From: Methylobacterium sp.
Lineage (GTDB): Bacteria; Pseudomonadota; Alphaproteobacteria; Rhizobiales; Beijerinckiaceae
Length of the DNA stretch: 64,000 nucleotides
Reading direction: 5' to 3'
NCBI GenBank assembly: GCA_013823325.1
Contig: PNLY01000004.1
Location: 1 to 64,000 of the forward strand
The first letter of the stretch is position 1; each line of letters opens with the position of its first letter. The position numbers and the translations under genes were made by a program. The notes below the pieces were generated by a model that was not told where the DNA came from, did no database searches, and worked only from the letters and a program-made list of their open reading frames with translations. Of the stretch, positions 42,941 through 52,133 are shown in pieces.

Positions 42941-43638
42941 GCCTCGCCCTCGCCTGTCGCGGAATCAGCAAGCGCTATGCGGCCTCTGGTACCAGCCCGT
43001 TGACGGTCCTCCGGGATGTCGACCTGACGCTCCATTTCGGACGGTTGAGCGTTCTGATGGGGCCATCCGGCAGCGGTAAGACCACGCTGATGCGCATCGC
43101 CAGCTGCATCGCGGCTCCCGATGCCGGCGAGGTCACGGTGATGGGGCGGACGGTCGCCGCGCTCTCGCCCAAGGAGCGGGCGCGTCTCAGGGCCCGCCAT
43201 TTCGGCTTCGCCTTCCAGGAGCCGCGCCTGTTCGACGCCCTGACCGCGATCGAGAACGTCCTCGTCGGGCTCGCGATCAGCGGCCATGTCGGCGCCGACG
43301 CCACCCGGCGCGCCGAGCAGGCCCTGGCGATGACGGATATCGTGGACCGCGCGACCTCATATCCACGGGAGCTCAGCGGCGGCCAGAAGCAGCGGGTCGC
43401 CCTGGCCCGCGCCCTGGCCGGCGAGAGGGGTATCCTGTTCTGCGACGAACCGACCGCCTCGCTCGATGCGGCGGCCGCCCGCGACATTGCCGCGCTGCTG
43501 CGCAGGCTGGTCGAGAGCCATGGCTGCGCGGCCCTGATCGTCAGCCATGACCGCCGCTTCCTCTCGGTCGCCCATGAAGGGTTCTCGCTGCAGGACGGCC
43601 GCCTGGCCGCGCTCGATACGGAAGGTGCAGGGGCATGA
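42937..43638 (+). CDS. DevA-like ABC exporter ATP-binding protein
   Basis: The 233-residue ATPase has Walker A GPSGSGKTTLMR, signature LSGGQKQRVALARALAG and Walker B ILFCDEPTASLDA, close to LolD/MacB-type ATPases. ATG 42937 overlaps the permease stop; the frame is open far upstream but there it is a shadow of the permease gene. Its own stop overlaps the next start by 4 bases, so the three genes are translationally coupled. Confidence 0.88.
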   Translation: MSLALACRGISKRYAASGTSPLTVLRDVDLTLHFGRLSVLMGPSGSGKTTLMRIASCIAAPDAGEVTVMGRTVAALSPKERARLRARHFGFAFQEPRLFDALTAIENVLVGLAISGHVGADATRRAEQALAMTDIVDRATSYPRELSGGQKQRVALARALAGERGILFCDEPTASLDAAAARDIAALLRRLVESHGCAALIVSHDRRFLSVAHEGFSLQDGRLAALDTEGAGA

Positions 43639-44732
43639 GAACGGTGGTCCGATCGTCGCTCCTGGTGCTCCTTACGGCTTCGGCTGCGGCCACCGCCACG
43701 GTCTCGCTCGGAGTCCGGGAAGAGCCGCCCAAATCGGTTGCGCCCTCCGTCCTGCGCATCGCCGCGCCCGGCTTCGTCGAGCCTCGTCATGGCGAATTGA
43801 CGATCTCGGCGCGCCAGGCCGGCACCGTCGCGGATGTGCTCGTCCAGGAGGGGCAGAGCGTGAAGGCGGGTGAGCCGCTCGTTCGCTTCGACGACCGGCT
43901 CGCCAGGACCGTGCTGGCGACGGCCCGGGCGGAACAGGCGGCGGCGCAAGCGGCATTGACCGGCGCCGAAGTCGGGCGGGCGCAGGAGGAGGTCGCGGTG
44001 CGGCGCGCCCGGCTGGCGGAAGCCGAGACGCGGGTCTCGGCAGCGCGGCGGCGCATGCAGCGGATCGATCCGCTGCTGGAGAAGGGCATCGTCTCCCAAC
44101 GCGACGTCGATGCGGCCGCGGACGAGATCGCCATCGCGGAAGCGCAGGCGGAGGTGGCGAGGCGAGAGCTCGAGATCGCGCTGCGAGGCGACCTGCCGCA
44201 CGAGATCGCCAGGGTGCGCGCCCTGCGCGACGCCGCCGCCAGCCGGGTCGCCGAAGCCGAGGGCGTTCTCGACGACCATGACCCGCGCGCCCCACGGGAC
44301 GGGACGATCCTGCGGCTCCATAAGCGCATCGGCGAAACCGTGCTGGCGAGCGAGCCTCTGCTGACCATGGGCGATCTCTCCCGGCGCCGGGTGCGGGCCG
44401 AGTTCAGGGACGGCGACATCCTGAAGCTGAAGCCGGGCCAGCCATCGCGCATCCAGGCCGGCTTCGGCGGCTCGGCCTGCGATGGGAGCGTCGAACGCCT
44501 CGGCGTTTCCGCCGTCACCCGCAGCGTCTCGGTCGAGCGCTCGACCGAACGGATCGACTACCGGGTGGTCGAGGCCTGGATCACGCTGTCCGCCGACTGC
44601 CGGCTCCCGGTGGGAGCCCGCGTCGACGTGCTGGTCTGCCTGGACGGGACGGATCGCGGCTGCAGCAGCCGAACCGATCCCGGCACGCCGCCGGATCATC
44701 CGCGTGATCGCGTCGTCGCGGCGGACAGATAG
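43635..44732 (+). CDS. DevB-like periplasmic adaptor (HlyD family)
   Basis: The 365-residue protein has an N-terminal membrane anchor, a split biotinyl-lipoyl domain (ADVLVQEGQSVKAGEPLVRF and ARAP-x-DGTILRLHKRIGETV) and a long alpha-helical hairpin of about 120 residues between them. It links the inner-membrane permease to an outer-membrane channel, which is not encoded here. ATG 43635 overlaps the ATPase stop. Confidence 0.87.
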   Translation: MRTVVRSSLLVLLTASAAATATVSLGVREEPPKSVAPSVLRIAAPGFVEPRHGELTISARQAGTVADVLVQEGQSVKAGEPLVRFDDRLARTVLATARAEQAAAQAALTGAEVGRAQEEVAVRRARLAEAETRVSAARRRMQRIDPLLEKGIVSQRDVDAAADEIAIAEAQAEVARRELEIALRGDLPHEIARVRALRDAAASRVAEAEGVLDDHDPRAPRDGTILRLHKRIGETVLASEPLLTMGDLSRRRVRAEFRDGDILKLKPGQPSRIQAGFGGSACDGSVERLGVSAVTRSVSVERSTERIDYRVVEAWITLSADCRLPVGARVDVLVCLDGTDRGCSSRTDPGTPPDHPRDRVVAADR

Positions 44733-44854
44733 CCTGCAAGCATGCCGGGCAGCGTAACGGGAATGTGAGAGCCCTTGCCGTGGCGGCGATGTTGGAAAGC
44801 CCCATGCGGTGATTAGCTCCCTAGACGGGCGACTTGATCACACAGGAGATTGCC

Positions 44855-45079
44855 ATGCTTTCGCGCAAGATCGCCGCCGTTGCGGCCGCGCTTCTGCTTT
44901 CAGGAGCGGGCTCCGTGGCCTATGCCACCGAGCTCGGTGCCGAGAGCATCGTGCATGAGCAGACCCAGAACCAGCGCGCCCTCGCCGAGCAGGCGCAGTA
45001 TCTCGCCTATCACGACCACTTCAAGGGCGTGGAAGGCCAGCCGGGCCGCGGCGCAGGCGTCCTGCCGCATCACAACTGA
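44855..45079 (+). CDS. Small secreted protein of unknown function
   Basis: The 74-residue product starts with a clear signal peptide, probably cut after SVAYA (about residue 24). The mature part of about 50 residues is polar and histidine-rich at its end (YLAYHDHFKGVEGQPGRG, PHHN). I do not recognise the family. ATG 44855 has AGGAG seven bases upstream, and a strong terminator follows the stop, so it appears to be a separate short transcript rather than part of the exporter operon. Confidence 0.75.
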   Translation: MLSRKIAAVAAALLLSGAGSVAYATELGAESIVHEQTQNQRALAEQAQYLAYHDHFKGVEGQPGRGAGVLPHHN

Positions 45080-45098
45080 GCGCTGGGACACGCTTCGG

Positions 45099-45127
45099 AA
45101 AAGGGGCCGCCGCAGCGGCCCCTTTTT
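45099..45127 (+). terminator. Strong intrinsic terminator
   Basis: A perfect 12-base stem (AAAAGGGGCCGC pairing with GCGGCCCCTTTT) encloses the 4-base loop CGCA and ends in a T run. It lies 20 bases after the small secreted protein stop. It is the clearest intrinsic terminator in the window. Confidence 0.9.
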
Positions 45128-45240
45128 CATGGCGCCTATCGAAACGCGCCTGAATCTGGAAAGACTGAGCGCGGCGCATGCAGGAAGCGGGAACTGAGCC
45201 GGAACTGGCGCCGTTCGATAGGAATGCCTGAGATGCGGCC

Positions 45241-46155
45241 ATGATCATCCGCCAGCTCGTCTATCTCGACGCGCTCGCTCGCGAAAAGCACTTCCGCAGG
45301 GCGGCCGAGGCCTGTCATGTCTCGCAGCCGACGCTCTCAGCCGCGATCGTCCAGCTCGAGGAGGAGCTCGGCGTGCTGATCGTCGAGCGCGGGCGCCGCT
45401 TCCAGGGCCTGACCCGGGAGGGCGAGGTCGTGCTCGCCCATGCCAGGCGCATGCTGGCCGAGGCCGAGCAGATGAAAGGCGCCATCGCCGAATTGCGCGA
45501 AGGCGTCAGCGGCAAGATCAGGCTCGGCGCCGTGCCGACCGCGCTGCCGATGATCGCCCACATCACCGCGCCGTTCTCGACGCGCTATCCCGGCGCCTCC
45601 CTGACCGTGCTGTCGCTGACCTCGACCGAGATCCAGGACGGCATCGATAATTTCGAGCTCGATGTCGGCTTGACCTATCTCGACAACGAGCCGCTCGAAC
45701 GTGTCGTCTCCAAGCCGATCTACCAGGAAGCCTATGTGCTGCTGACGCGCGAAGACGGTCCCCTCGGTGAACGCGAGACGATCACCTGGGCGGAGGCCGC
45801 GGCGTTGAAGCTCTGCCTGCTCACCGCCGACATGCAGAACCGGCGCATCATCGATGGCATCTTCCGCTCGGTCGGGCATGCGCCCAAGCCGGCGATCGAG
45901 ACCAATTCGATCTTCAACCTGTGCTCCCATGCCGGCATTCAGGGCGTTTCCAGCATCGTCTCCTCGCAATTGCTCGAGTTCTTCGGCGTACCGCTCGGCA
46001 CCAAGGCGCTGCCGCTGATCGAACCCGACGCCAAGCGCACGATCGGCCTGATCATGGCCGACCGCCACCCCGCCGCACCCCTCGCCCGCAACCTGCTGGC
46101 GATGTCCGGCGCAATGGTCGATGCGAGCTTGCCGCGGCGCCCGATCGTTAAATAG
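45241..46155 (+). CDS. LysR-family regulator, OxyR-like subgroup, of the formate dehydrogenase operon
   Basis: The 304-residue regulator has the helix-turn-helix segment KHFRRAAEACHVSQPTLSAA and a LysR substrate domain. The N-terminus (IRQLVYLDALAREKHFRRAA) is of the OxyR/CynR type. It precedes the fds genes on the same strand with a 214-base gap that contains an OxyR-style motif, so it is most likely their activator, comparable to FdsR-type regulators. Formate or molybdate state as signal is an inference. Confidence 0.83.
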   Translation: MIIRQLVYLDALAREKHFRRAAEACHVSQPTLSAAIVQLEEELGVLIVERGRRFQGLTREGEVVLAHARRMLAEAEQMKGAIAELREGVSGKIRLGAVPTALPMIAHITAPFSTRYPGASLTVLSLTSTEIQDGIDNFELDVGLTYLDNEPLERVVSKPIYQEAYVLLTREDGPLGERETITWAEAAALKLCLLTADMQNRRIIDGIFRSVGHAPKPAIETNSIFNLCSHAGIQGVSSIVSSQLLEFFGVPLGTKALPLIEPDAKRTIGLIMADRHPAAPLARNLLAMSGAMVDASLPRRPIVK

Positions 46156-46256
46156 CCCGCAACTATCGAACCAGGCGGGCGGCGGCTGGTCTACATGCGG
46201 ATGGGTGAAGGACGCCACTGCATCACACCGCGCCAGACGGATTCACGGCGAGTTTT

Positions 46257-46280
46257 GATAGAAGATAACTATCGCATAGT
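46257..46280. promoter_or_regulatory. OxyR-style LysR binding motif upstream of fdsG
   Basis: ATAG (46258-46261), seven bases, then CTAT (46269-46272) gives the classic ATAG-N7-CTAT half of an OxyR-type site, framed as GATAG-N7-CTATC. An overlapping palindrome ACTATCGCATAGT covers 46268-46280. It lies about 90-110 bases before the fdsG ATG, a normal distance for a LysR activator. Confidence 0.55.
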
Positions 46281-46369
46281 CGGAACAATCGATTTGAAAT
46301 CATCCTAAACTTCGCCATCCTCCTACCAAACGCGCAGGCCGATTGAACGGTCGGCATGGAGGAGGGACG

Positions 46370-46840
46370 ATGGTCCACTACCCAGCCTGGGACCAGGACG
46401 AGGCGCGCTCGATCGTGTCGGGCTTGTCTCATCTCGAAGGAGCCACCTTGCCGATCCTGCATGCGTTGCAGGAGGAGTTCGGCTATGTCGATCCGCAGGC
46501 CGTGCCGCTGATCGCCGAGGCGCTCAACCTGTCCCGGGCCGATGTGCACGGCACCATCTCCTTCTATCACGACTTCCGTACGGCTCCGCCGCCGCGCCGC
46601 ATCGTCAAGCTCTGCCGGGCCGAGGCCTGCCAGGCGCTCGGCTGCGACACGGTTGTCGAGGAGCTGGCGCGCGAGCATGGCATCGTCGTCGACGAGCACG
46701 GCGGACCCGACAAGGCGGTCGTCGAGACCGTCTATTGCCTTGGCAATTGCGCACTCGGCCCCTCCGCTCTGGTCGAGGGCGAATTGCTCGGCCGGGTCGA
46801 CGCCGATCGCATCGCCTCATTGTGCGGAGCGCGGCAATGA
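46370..46840 (+). CDS. fdsG: Formate dehydrogenase gamma subunit (NuoE-like)
   Basis: The 156-residue protein is the small [2Fe-2S] subunit of NAD-dependent molybdenum formate dehydrogenase. The NuoE/HoxE-type fold is followed by cluster cysteines in LCRAEACQALGCD and VYCLGNCALGPS. ATG 46370 has an excellent GGAGGG site. It passes electrons between the catalytic subunit and the flavin subunit. The stop overlaps fdsB by 4 bases. Confidence 0.93.
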   Translation: MVHYPAWDQDEARSIVSGLSHLEGATLPILHALQEEFGYVDPQAVPLIAEALNLSRADVHGTISFYHDFRTAPPPRRIVKLCRAEACQALGCDTVVEELAREHGIVVDEHGGPDKAVVETVYCLGNCALGPSALVEGELLGRVDADRIASLCGARQ

Positions 46841-48408
46841 GCGCGGCGATCCGCATCTTCGTGCCGATTGACGCCGCCGCCCTCTCGGTCGGTGCCGAGG
46901 CGGTGGCGCAGGCCATCGCCAGGGAGGCGCAAGCGCGCGGCACCGCCGTCGAGATCATCCGCAACGGCTCGCGCGGCATGCTCTGGCTCGAGCCGATGGT
47001 CGAGGTCGAGACGGCGCAGGGGCGCATCGCCTACGGCCCGGTCGCCGTTCGCGATATCGCTGCGCTGTTCGAAGCCGGCTTCCAGACTGGCGGCGCGCAC
47101 GAGCTGAGGCTCGGCCAGGTCGACGCGCTCGACTGGCTGAAGCGTCAGCAGCGCCTGACCTTCGAGCGCGTCGGCGTCACCGACCCGCTCTCGCTCGCCG
47201 ACTATCGCGCCCATGACGGGCTGAAGGGCCTGGAGAAGGCGCTTTCGCTCACCGGAGCCGAGATCGTCGAGGAAGTCCGGGAGTCCGGTTTGCGCGGTCG
47301 CGGCGGCGCCGGCTTCCCGACCGGAATCAAATGGAAGACCGTCCACGACGCCAGGGCGGAACAGAAATACATCGTCTGCAATGCCGACGAGGGCGACAGC
47401 GGCACCTTCGCCGACCGGATGCTGATGGAGGGCGATCCCTTCCTGCTGATCGAGGGCATGACGATCGCCGCGATCGCAGTCGGCGCGACCAAGGGCTATA
47501 TCTATCTGCGCTCGGAATATCCGCACGCCCATAAGGCGCTGCAGCGGGCGATCCTGAAGGCGCGCAATGCCGGGATGCTCGGCGCCTCCGTGCTCGGCTC
47601 GGGCAAGGCCTTCGAGCTCGAGGTCCGGTTAGGGGCCGGTGCCTATATCTGCGGCGAGGAGACCTCGCTGCTGGAGAGCCTGGAGGGCAACCGGGCCATC
47701 GTTCGGGCGAAGCCCCCGATCCCGGCTTTGCAGGGCCTGTTCGGCAAGCCGACCATCGTCAACAACGTGCTTTCCTTCGCCGCCGTGCCCTGGATCCTGA
47801 CCCATGGCGCCAAGGCTTACGCCGATTACGGCATGGGCCGCTCGCGCGGCACGCTGCCGGTGCAGCTCGGCGGCAACATCAAGCGCGGCGGGCTGATCGA
47901 ACTCGCCTTCGGCATCTCGCTGCGCGAGATCATCGAGGATATGGGCGGCGGCACGCTCTCGGGCCGGCCGATCCGGGCGGTGCAGGTCGGCGGCCCGCTC
48001 GGCGCCTATCTCACCGAAAAGCAGCTCGACACGCCGATGGATTATGAGGCGCTGGCCGGCATCCGCGCCATGCTCGGCCATGGCGGCATCGTCGTCTTCG
48101 ACGACAGCGTCGACATGGCCAAGCAGGCCCGCTTCGCCTTCGAGTTCTGCGCCAAGGAGAGCTGCGGCAAGTGCACGCCCTGCCGCATCGGCGCGACACG
48201 CGGCGTCGAGCTGGTCGACAAGATCATTGCAGGCACCGAGCGGCCGAAGAACCTCGCGGTGCTGCGCGACCTCAACAAGCTGATGACCGACGCCTCGCTC
48301 TGCGCCATGGGCGGCCTCACGCCGATGCCGGTGATGAGCGCGCTCAACCATTTCTTCGAGGATTTCGACCGCCCGCCAGCCCCGAAGCTGCCGCTCGCGG
48401 CCGAGTGA
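46837..48408 (+). CDS. fdsB: Formate dehydrogenase beta subunit (NuoF-like diaphorase)
   Basis: The 523-residue subunit carries the NAD and FMN sites (GLRGRGGAGFPTGIKWK, NADEGDSGTFADR, GAYICGEETSLLESLEG) and a C-terminal [4Fe-4S] motif CGKCTPCRIG. An N-terminal thioredoxin-like extension of about 120 residues replaces a separate subunit, as in other FdsB proteins. It transfers electrons to NAD+. Confidence 0.94.
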   Translation: MSAAIRIFVPIDAAALSVGAEAVAQAIAREAQARGTAVEIIRNGSRGMLWLEPMVEVETAQGRIAYGPVAVRDIAALFEAGFQTGGAHELRLGQVDALDWLKRQQRLTFERVGVTDPLSLADYRAHDGLKGLEKALSLTGAEIVEEVRESGLRGRGGAGFPTGIKWKTVHDARAEQKYIVCNADEGDSGTFADRMLMEGDPFLLIEGMTIAAIAVGATKGYIYLRSEYPHAHKALQRAILKARNAGMLGASVLGSGKAFELEVRLGAGAYICGEETSLLESLEGNRAIVRAKPPIPALQGLFGKPTIVNNVLSFAAVPWILTHGAKAYADYGMGRSRGTLPVQLGGNIKRGGLIELAFGISLREIIEDMGGGTLSGRPIRAVQVGGPLGAYLTEKQLDTPMDYEALAGIRAMLGHGGIVVFDDSVDMAKQARFAFEFCAKESCGKCTPCRIGATRGVELVDKIIAGTERPKNLAVLRDLNKLMTDASLCAMGGLTPMPVMSALNHFFEDFDRPPAPKLPLAAE

Positions 48409-48418
48409 GGAGACATCG

Positions 48419-51301
48419 ATGAGCCTGATCAAGGAAATCGATTTCGGAACGCCGATCCGGGTCGCCGAAAAAACAGTAACGCTGACCATCGACGGCGAGA
48501 GCGTCACGGTTCCGGCCGGGACCTCGGTGATGGCGGCGGCGATGAGCCTGGGCACCAAGATCCCCAAGCTCTGCGCCACCGACTCGCTCGAACCCTTCGG
48601 CTCCTGCCGGCTCTGCCTGGTCGAGATCGAGGGCCGACGCGGCACACCCGCTTCCTGCACGACGCCGGCCGAGGACGGCATGATCGTGCGCACCCAGTCG
48701 GAGAATCTGGCTTCGCTGCGCAAGGGGGTGATGGAGCTCTACATCTCCGACCACCCGCTCGACTGCCTGACCTGCTCGGCCAATGGCGATTGCGAGCTCC
48801 AGGACATGGCCGGCGCGGTCGGCCTGCGCGAGGTCCGCTATGGCTATGACGGCGAGAACCACGTCAAGCCGTTGGCGATGGATGGCTACGCCAACGAGAA
48901 CTGGCTGCCCAAGGACACCTCGAACCCTTATTTCACCTACGATCCCAGCAAGTGCATCGTCTGCAATCGCTGCGTGCGCGCCTGCGCCGAGGTGCAGGGC
49001 ACCTTCGCGTTGACGATCACCGGCCGCGGCTTCGACTCGCGCGTCGCCGCGGGACCGACCGATTTTCTCGGCTCCGAATGCGTCTCCTGCGGCGCCTGCG
49101 TGCAGGCCTGCCCGACCGCGACGCTGATGGAGAACAAGGTGATCGAGCTCGGCCAGCCCGAGCATTCCAAGGTCACGACCTGCGCCTATTGCGGCGTCGG
49201 CTGCTCGTTCAAGGCCGAAATGCAAGGCGACCGCGTCGTGCGCATGGTGCCCTACAAGGACGGCAAGGCGAACGAAGGCCACTCCTGCGTCAAGGGCCGC
49301 TTCGCCTGGGGCTATGCGACCCACCAGGACCGCATGACCAAGCCGATGATCCGCGAGAAGATCACCGATCCCTGGCGCGAGGTCTCTTGGGAGGAGGCGA
49401 TCAACTACGCCGCCGGCGAGTTCAAGCGCATCCAGGCCAAGTATGGCCGGGAGTCGGTCGGCGCCATCACCTCGTCGCGCTGCACCAATGAGGAGGTCTA
49501 TCTCGTCCAGAAGCTGGTGCGCGCCGGCTTCCGCAACAACAATGTCGACACCTGCGCCCGCGTCTGCCACTCGCCGACCGGCTACGGCCTGAAGACCACG
49601 CTCGGCACCTCGGCCGGCACGCAGGACTTCAAGTCGGTCGAGAAGGCCGACGTCATCCTGATCATCGGCGCCAACCCGACCGACGGCCACCCGGTCTTCG
49701 CTTCCAGGATGAAGAAGCGCATCCGCCAGGGCGCGAAGGTGATCGTCGCCGACCCCCGGCGGATCGATATGGTCAAGTCGCCACATATCAAGGCCGACTA
49801 CCATCTCCCGCTCAAGCCCGGCACCAATGTCGCGCTGGTCAACGCCATCGCCCATGTCATCGTCACCGAGGGACTGATCGACGAGGATTACGTCCGCGAG
49901 CGCTGCGACCTCGCCGATTTCGAGGTCTGGGCCCGCTTCGTCGCCGAGGAGCGCAATTCGCCGGAGGCGAGCGAGCAGTACACCGGCGTGCCTGCGGCCG
50001 ATCTGCGCGCCGCGGCCCGGCTCTACGCCACCGGCGGCAACGGCGCGATCTTCTATGGCCTCGGCGTCACCGAGCACAGCCAGGGCTCGACCATGGTCAT
50101 GGGCATGGCCAACATCGCCATGGCGACGGGCAATATCGGGCGCGAGGGCGTCGGCGTGAACCCGCTGCGCGGCCAGAACAATGTCCAGGGCTCCTGCGAC
50201 ATGGGCTCGTTCCCGCACGAGTTCACCGGTTACCGCCATGTTTCGGACGACGCGACGCGCGACATGTTCGAGAAGCTCTGGGGTGTCGAGCTCGATGCCG
50301 AGCAGGGCTTGCGCATCCCCAACATGCTCGACGACGCGGTCGGCGGCAGCTTCAAGGGACTCTATGTGCAGGGCGAAGACATCGCCCAGTCCGATCCGAA
50401 CACCCAGCACGTCACGGCGGGCCTCGCCGCGATGGAATGCGTCGTCATCCAGGACCTGTTCCTGAACGAGACGGCGAAATACGCCCATGTCTTCCTGCCG
50501 GGCTCTTCCTTCCTGGAGAAGGACGGCACCTTCACCAACGCCGAGCGCCGCATCAACCGCGTCCGCCAGGTGATGATGCCGCTCTCCGGCAAGGCCGAGT
50601 TCCAGGTCACGGTCGACCTGGCGCGGGCACTCGGCCTGGAGATGAACTACAGTCACCCGAGCGAGATCATGGACGAGATCGCCCTGGTGACCCCGACCTT
50701 CGCCGGCGTCAGCTACGCAAAGCTCGACGAGTTGGGCTCCGTGCAGTGGCCCTGCAACGACAAGGCGCCGCTGGGCACGCCGCTGATGCATGTCGACCGC
50801 TTCGTGCGCGGCAAGGGCAAGTTCATGATCACGGAATACGTGCCGACGCAGGAGCGTACCGGCCCGCGCTTCCCCCTGATCCTGACCACGGGGCGCATCC
50901 TCTCGCAATACAATGTCGGCGCGCAGACCAGGCGCACCGAGAACCAGGCCTGGCATGACGAGGACGTGCTCGAGATCCACCCCTTCGACGCCGAAAGCCG
51001 CGGCATCAAGGACGGCGACCTCGTCGCGCTCGCCAGCCGCTCGGGCGACATCTCGCTGCGCGCCGAGATTTCCGAGCGGATGCAGCCGGGCGTGGTCTAC
51101 ACCACCTTCCACCATGCCTCGACCGGCGCAAACGTCATCACCACCGACTTTTCCGACTGGGCGACCAACTGCCCAGAATACAAGGTCACGGCGGTCGAGG
51201 TCCGCAGGACGAACTATTATTCGCAGTGGCAGGAACGCAATCGCGAGGAGGACATCTCGCTGCGCCTGATCGCCGGACGCCTGCCCGATGCCGCGGAATA
51301 G
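48419..51301 (+). CDS. fdsA: Formate dehydrogenase alpha subunit (molybdopterin catalytic subunit)
   Basis: The 960-residue catalytic subunit oxidises formate to CO2 at a bis-MGD molybdenum centre. In order it has an N-terminal [2Fe-2S] domain (FGSCRLCLVEI), a His/Cys cluster segment (HPLDCLTCSANGDCELQ), two [4Fe-4S] ferredoxin motifs (CIVCNRCVRAC, CVSCGACVQAC) and the molybdopterin domain starting CAYCGVGCSF. The active-site ligand is cysteine in CARVCHSPTG, not selenocysteine. GAGGAG precedes ATG 48419. The enzyme is cytoplasmic and oxygen-tolerant in known relatives. Confidence 0.95.
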   Translation: MSLIKEIDFGTPIRVAEKTVTLTIDGESVTVPAGTSVMAAAMSLGTKIPKLCATDSLEPFGSCRLCLVEIEGRRGTPASCTTPAEDGMIVRTQSENLASLRKGVMELYISDHPLDCLTCSANGDCELQDMAGAVGLREVRYGYDGENHVKPLAMDGYANENWLPKDTSNPYFTYDPSKCIVCNRCVRACAEVQGTFALTITGRGFDSRVAAGPTDFLGSECVSCGACVQACPTATLMENKVIELGQPEHSKVTTCAYCGVGCSFKAEMQGDRVVRMVPYKDGKANEGHSCVKGRFAWGYATHQDRMTKPMIREKITDPWREVSWEEAINYAAGEFKRIQAKYGRESVGAITSSRCTNEEVYLVQKLVRAGFRNNNVDTCARVCHSPTGYGLKTTLGTSAGTQDFKSVEKADVILIIGANPTDGHPVFASRMKKRIRQGAKVIVADPRRIDMVKSPHIKADYHLPLKPGTNVALVNAIAHVIVTEGLIDEDYVRERCDLADFEVWARFVAEERNSPEASEQYTGVPAADLRAAARLYATGGNGAIFYGLGVTEHSQGSTMVMGMANIAMATGNIGREGVGVNPLRGQNNVQGSCDMGSFPHEFTGYRHVSDDATRDMFEKLWGVELDAEQGLRIPNMLDDAVGGSFKGLYVQGEDIAQSDPNTQHVTAGLAAMECVVIQDLFLNETAKYAHVFLPGSSFLEKDGTFTNAERRINRVRQVMMPLSGKAEFQVTVDLARALGLEMNYSHPSEIMDEIALVTPTFAGVSYAKLDELGSVQWPCNDKAPLGTPLMHVDRFVRGKGKFMITEYVPTQERTGPRFPLILTTGRILSQYNVGAQTRRTENQAWHDEDVLEIHPFDAESRGIKDGDLVALASRSGDISLRAEISERMQPGVVYTTFHHASTGANVITTDFSDWATNCPEYKVTAVEVRRTNYYSQWQERNREEDISLRLIAGRLPDAAE

Positions 51302-52133
51302 CTCGCCTGCTCAACCGCCAGCGAGCCATGCGGTCGCCGTTCGGACCGTTCGCTTCGGAGCGATGGCGACGACCGTCGACGCCAGCGCCGAGGTCGCGGT
51401 CGAGTCGCCGGTCAACATCGTCTACGGCAACATGCCCTATGCGGTGATGATGACGACGCCGTCCGACCTGGAGGACTTCGTCGCCGGCTTCTCGCTGACC
51501 GAGGGCATCATCCGCCGCATCGACGAGATCAGATCGATCGCGGTGGCGCCGCGGGACGAGGGTATCGTCGCGACCGTCGAACTGGCGCCCGGCCGCTTCC
51601 GCGAGCATCTGGCACGCCGTCGCAACCTCTCCGGCCGTACCGCCTGCGGCCTGTGCGGCGTCGAGACCCTGACCGACCTGCCGACCGCAGAGGCGGCAGG
51701 CGGCACGACCGTTCCGGTCACGGCGGAGGCGATCGCCAGAGGGCTCGCCGAGCTGGAGCACCATCAGCAGCTCAACCGCCTGACCCGCTCGGTCCACGCC
51801 GCCGCCTGGTGCGATCGCGAGGGAGCGATCCTGGCGGTGCGCGAGGATGTCGGGCGCCACAACGCCCTCGACAAGCTGATCGGCGCCCGCCTGCGCGCCG
51901 GCCAGGATGCGAGCGAAGGCTTCGTCCTGGTCACCAGCCGCGCCTCCTTCGAGATGGTCGAGAAGGCGGCGATCTTCGGCGCCGGTACCCTGGTCGCGAT
52001 CTCGGCGCCGACCTCGCTGGCGATCGAGCGGGCGAACGCGCTCGGCCTGACCCTGGTCTGCATCGCCCGCGCCGATTCCGCGACGGTCTTCGCCGGCCGT
52101 CTCGCCGACACCGTAGAGAGCGTAGCGAGATGA
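51288..52133 (+). CDS. fdhD: Formate dehydrogenase accessory sulfurtransferase FdhD
   Basis: The 281-residue protein sulfurates the molybdenum cofactor before insertion into FdsA. The active CxxC-type loop is in TACGLCGVETL, and REDVGRHNALDKLIG is a conserved family segment. ATG 51288 overlaps the fdsA stop by 14 bases. It corresponds to FdsC in fds operons. The stop overlaps fdsD by 4 bases. Confidence 0.93.
   Translation: MPRNSSPAQPPASHAVAVRTVRFGAMATTVDASAEVAVESPVNIVYGNMPYAVMMTTPSDLEDFVAGFSLTEGIIRRIDEIRSIAVAPRDEGIVATVELAPGRFREHLARRRNLSGRTACGLCGVETLTDLPTAEAAGGTTVPVTAEAIARGLAELEHHQQLNRLTRSVHAAAWCDREGAILAVREDVGRHNALDKLIGARLRAGQDASEGFVLVTSRASFEMVEKAAIFGAGTLVAISAPTSLAIERANALGLTLVCIARADSATVFAGRLADTVESVAR

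Noticed and set aside
48344-51115. A 923-codon open frame antisense to fdsA
   Set aside because: The composition (Asp, Gly, Arg, Ala repeats) is typical of antisense shadows in GC-rich DNA, and fdsA on the other strand is unambiguous.
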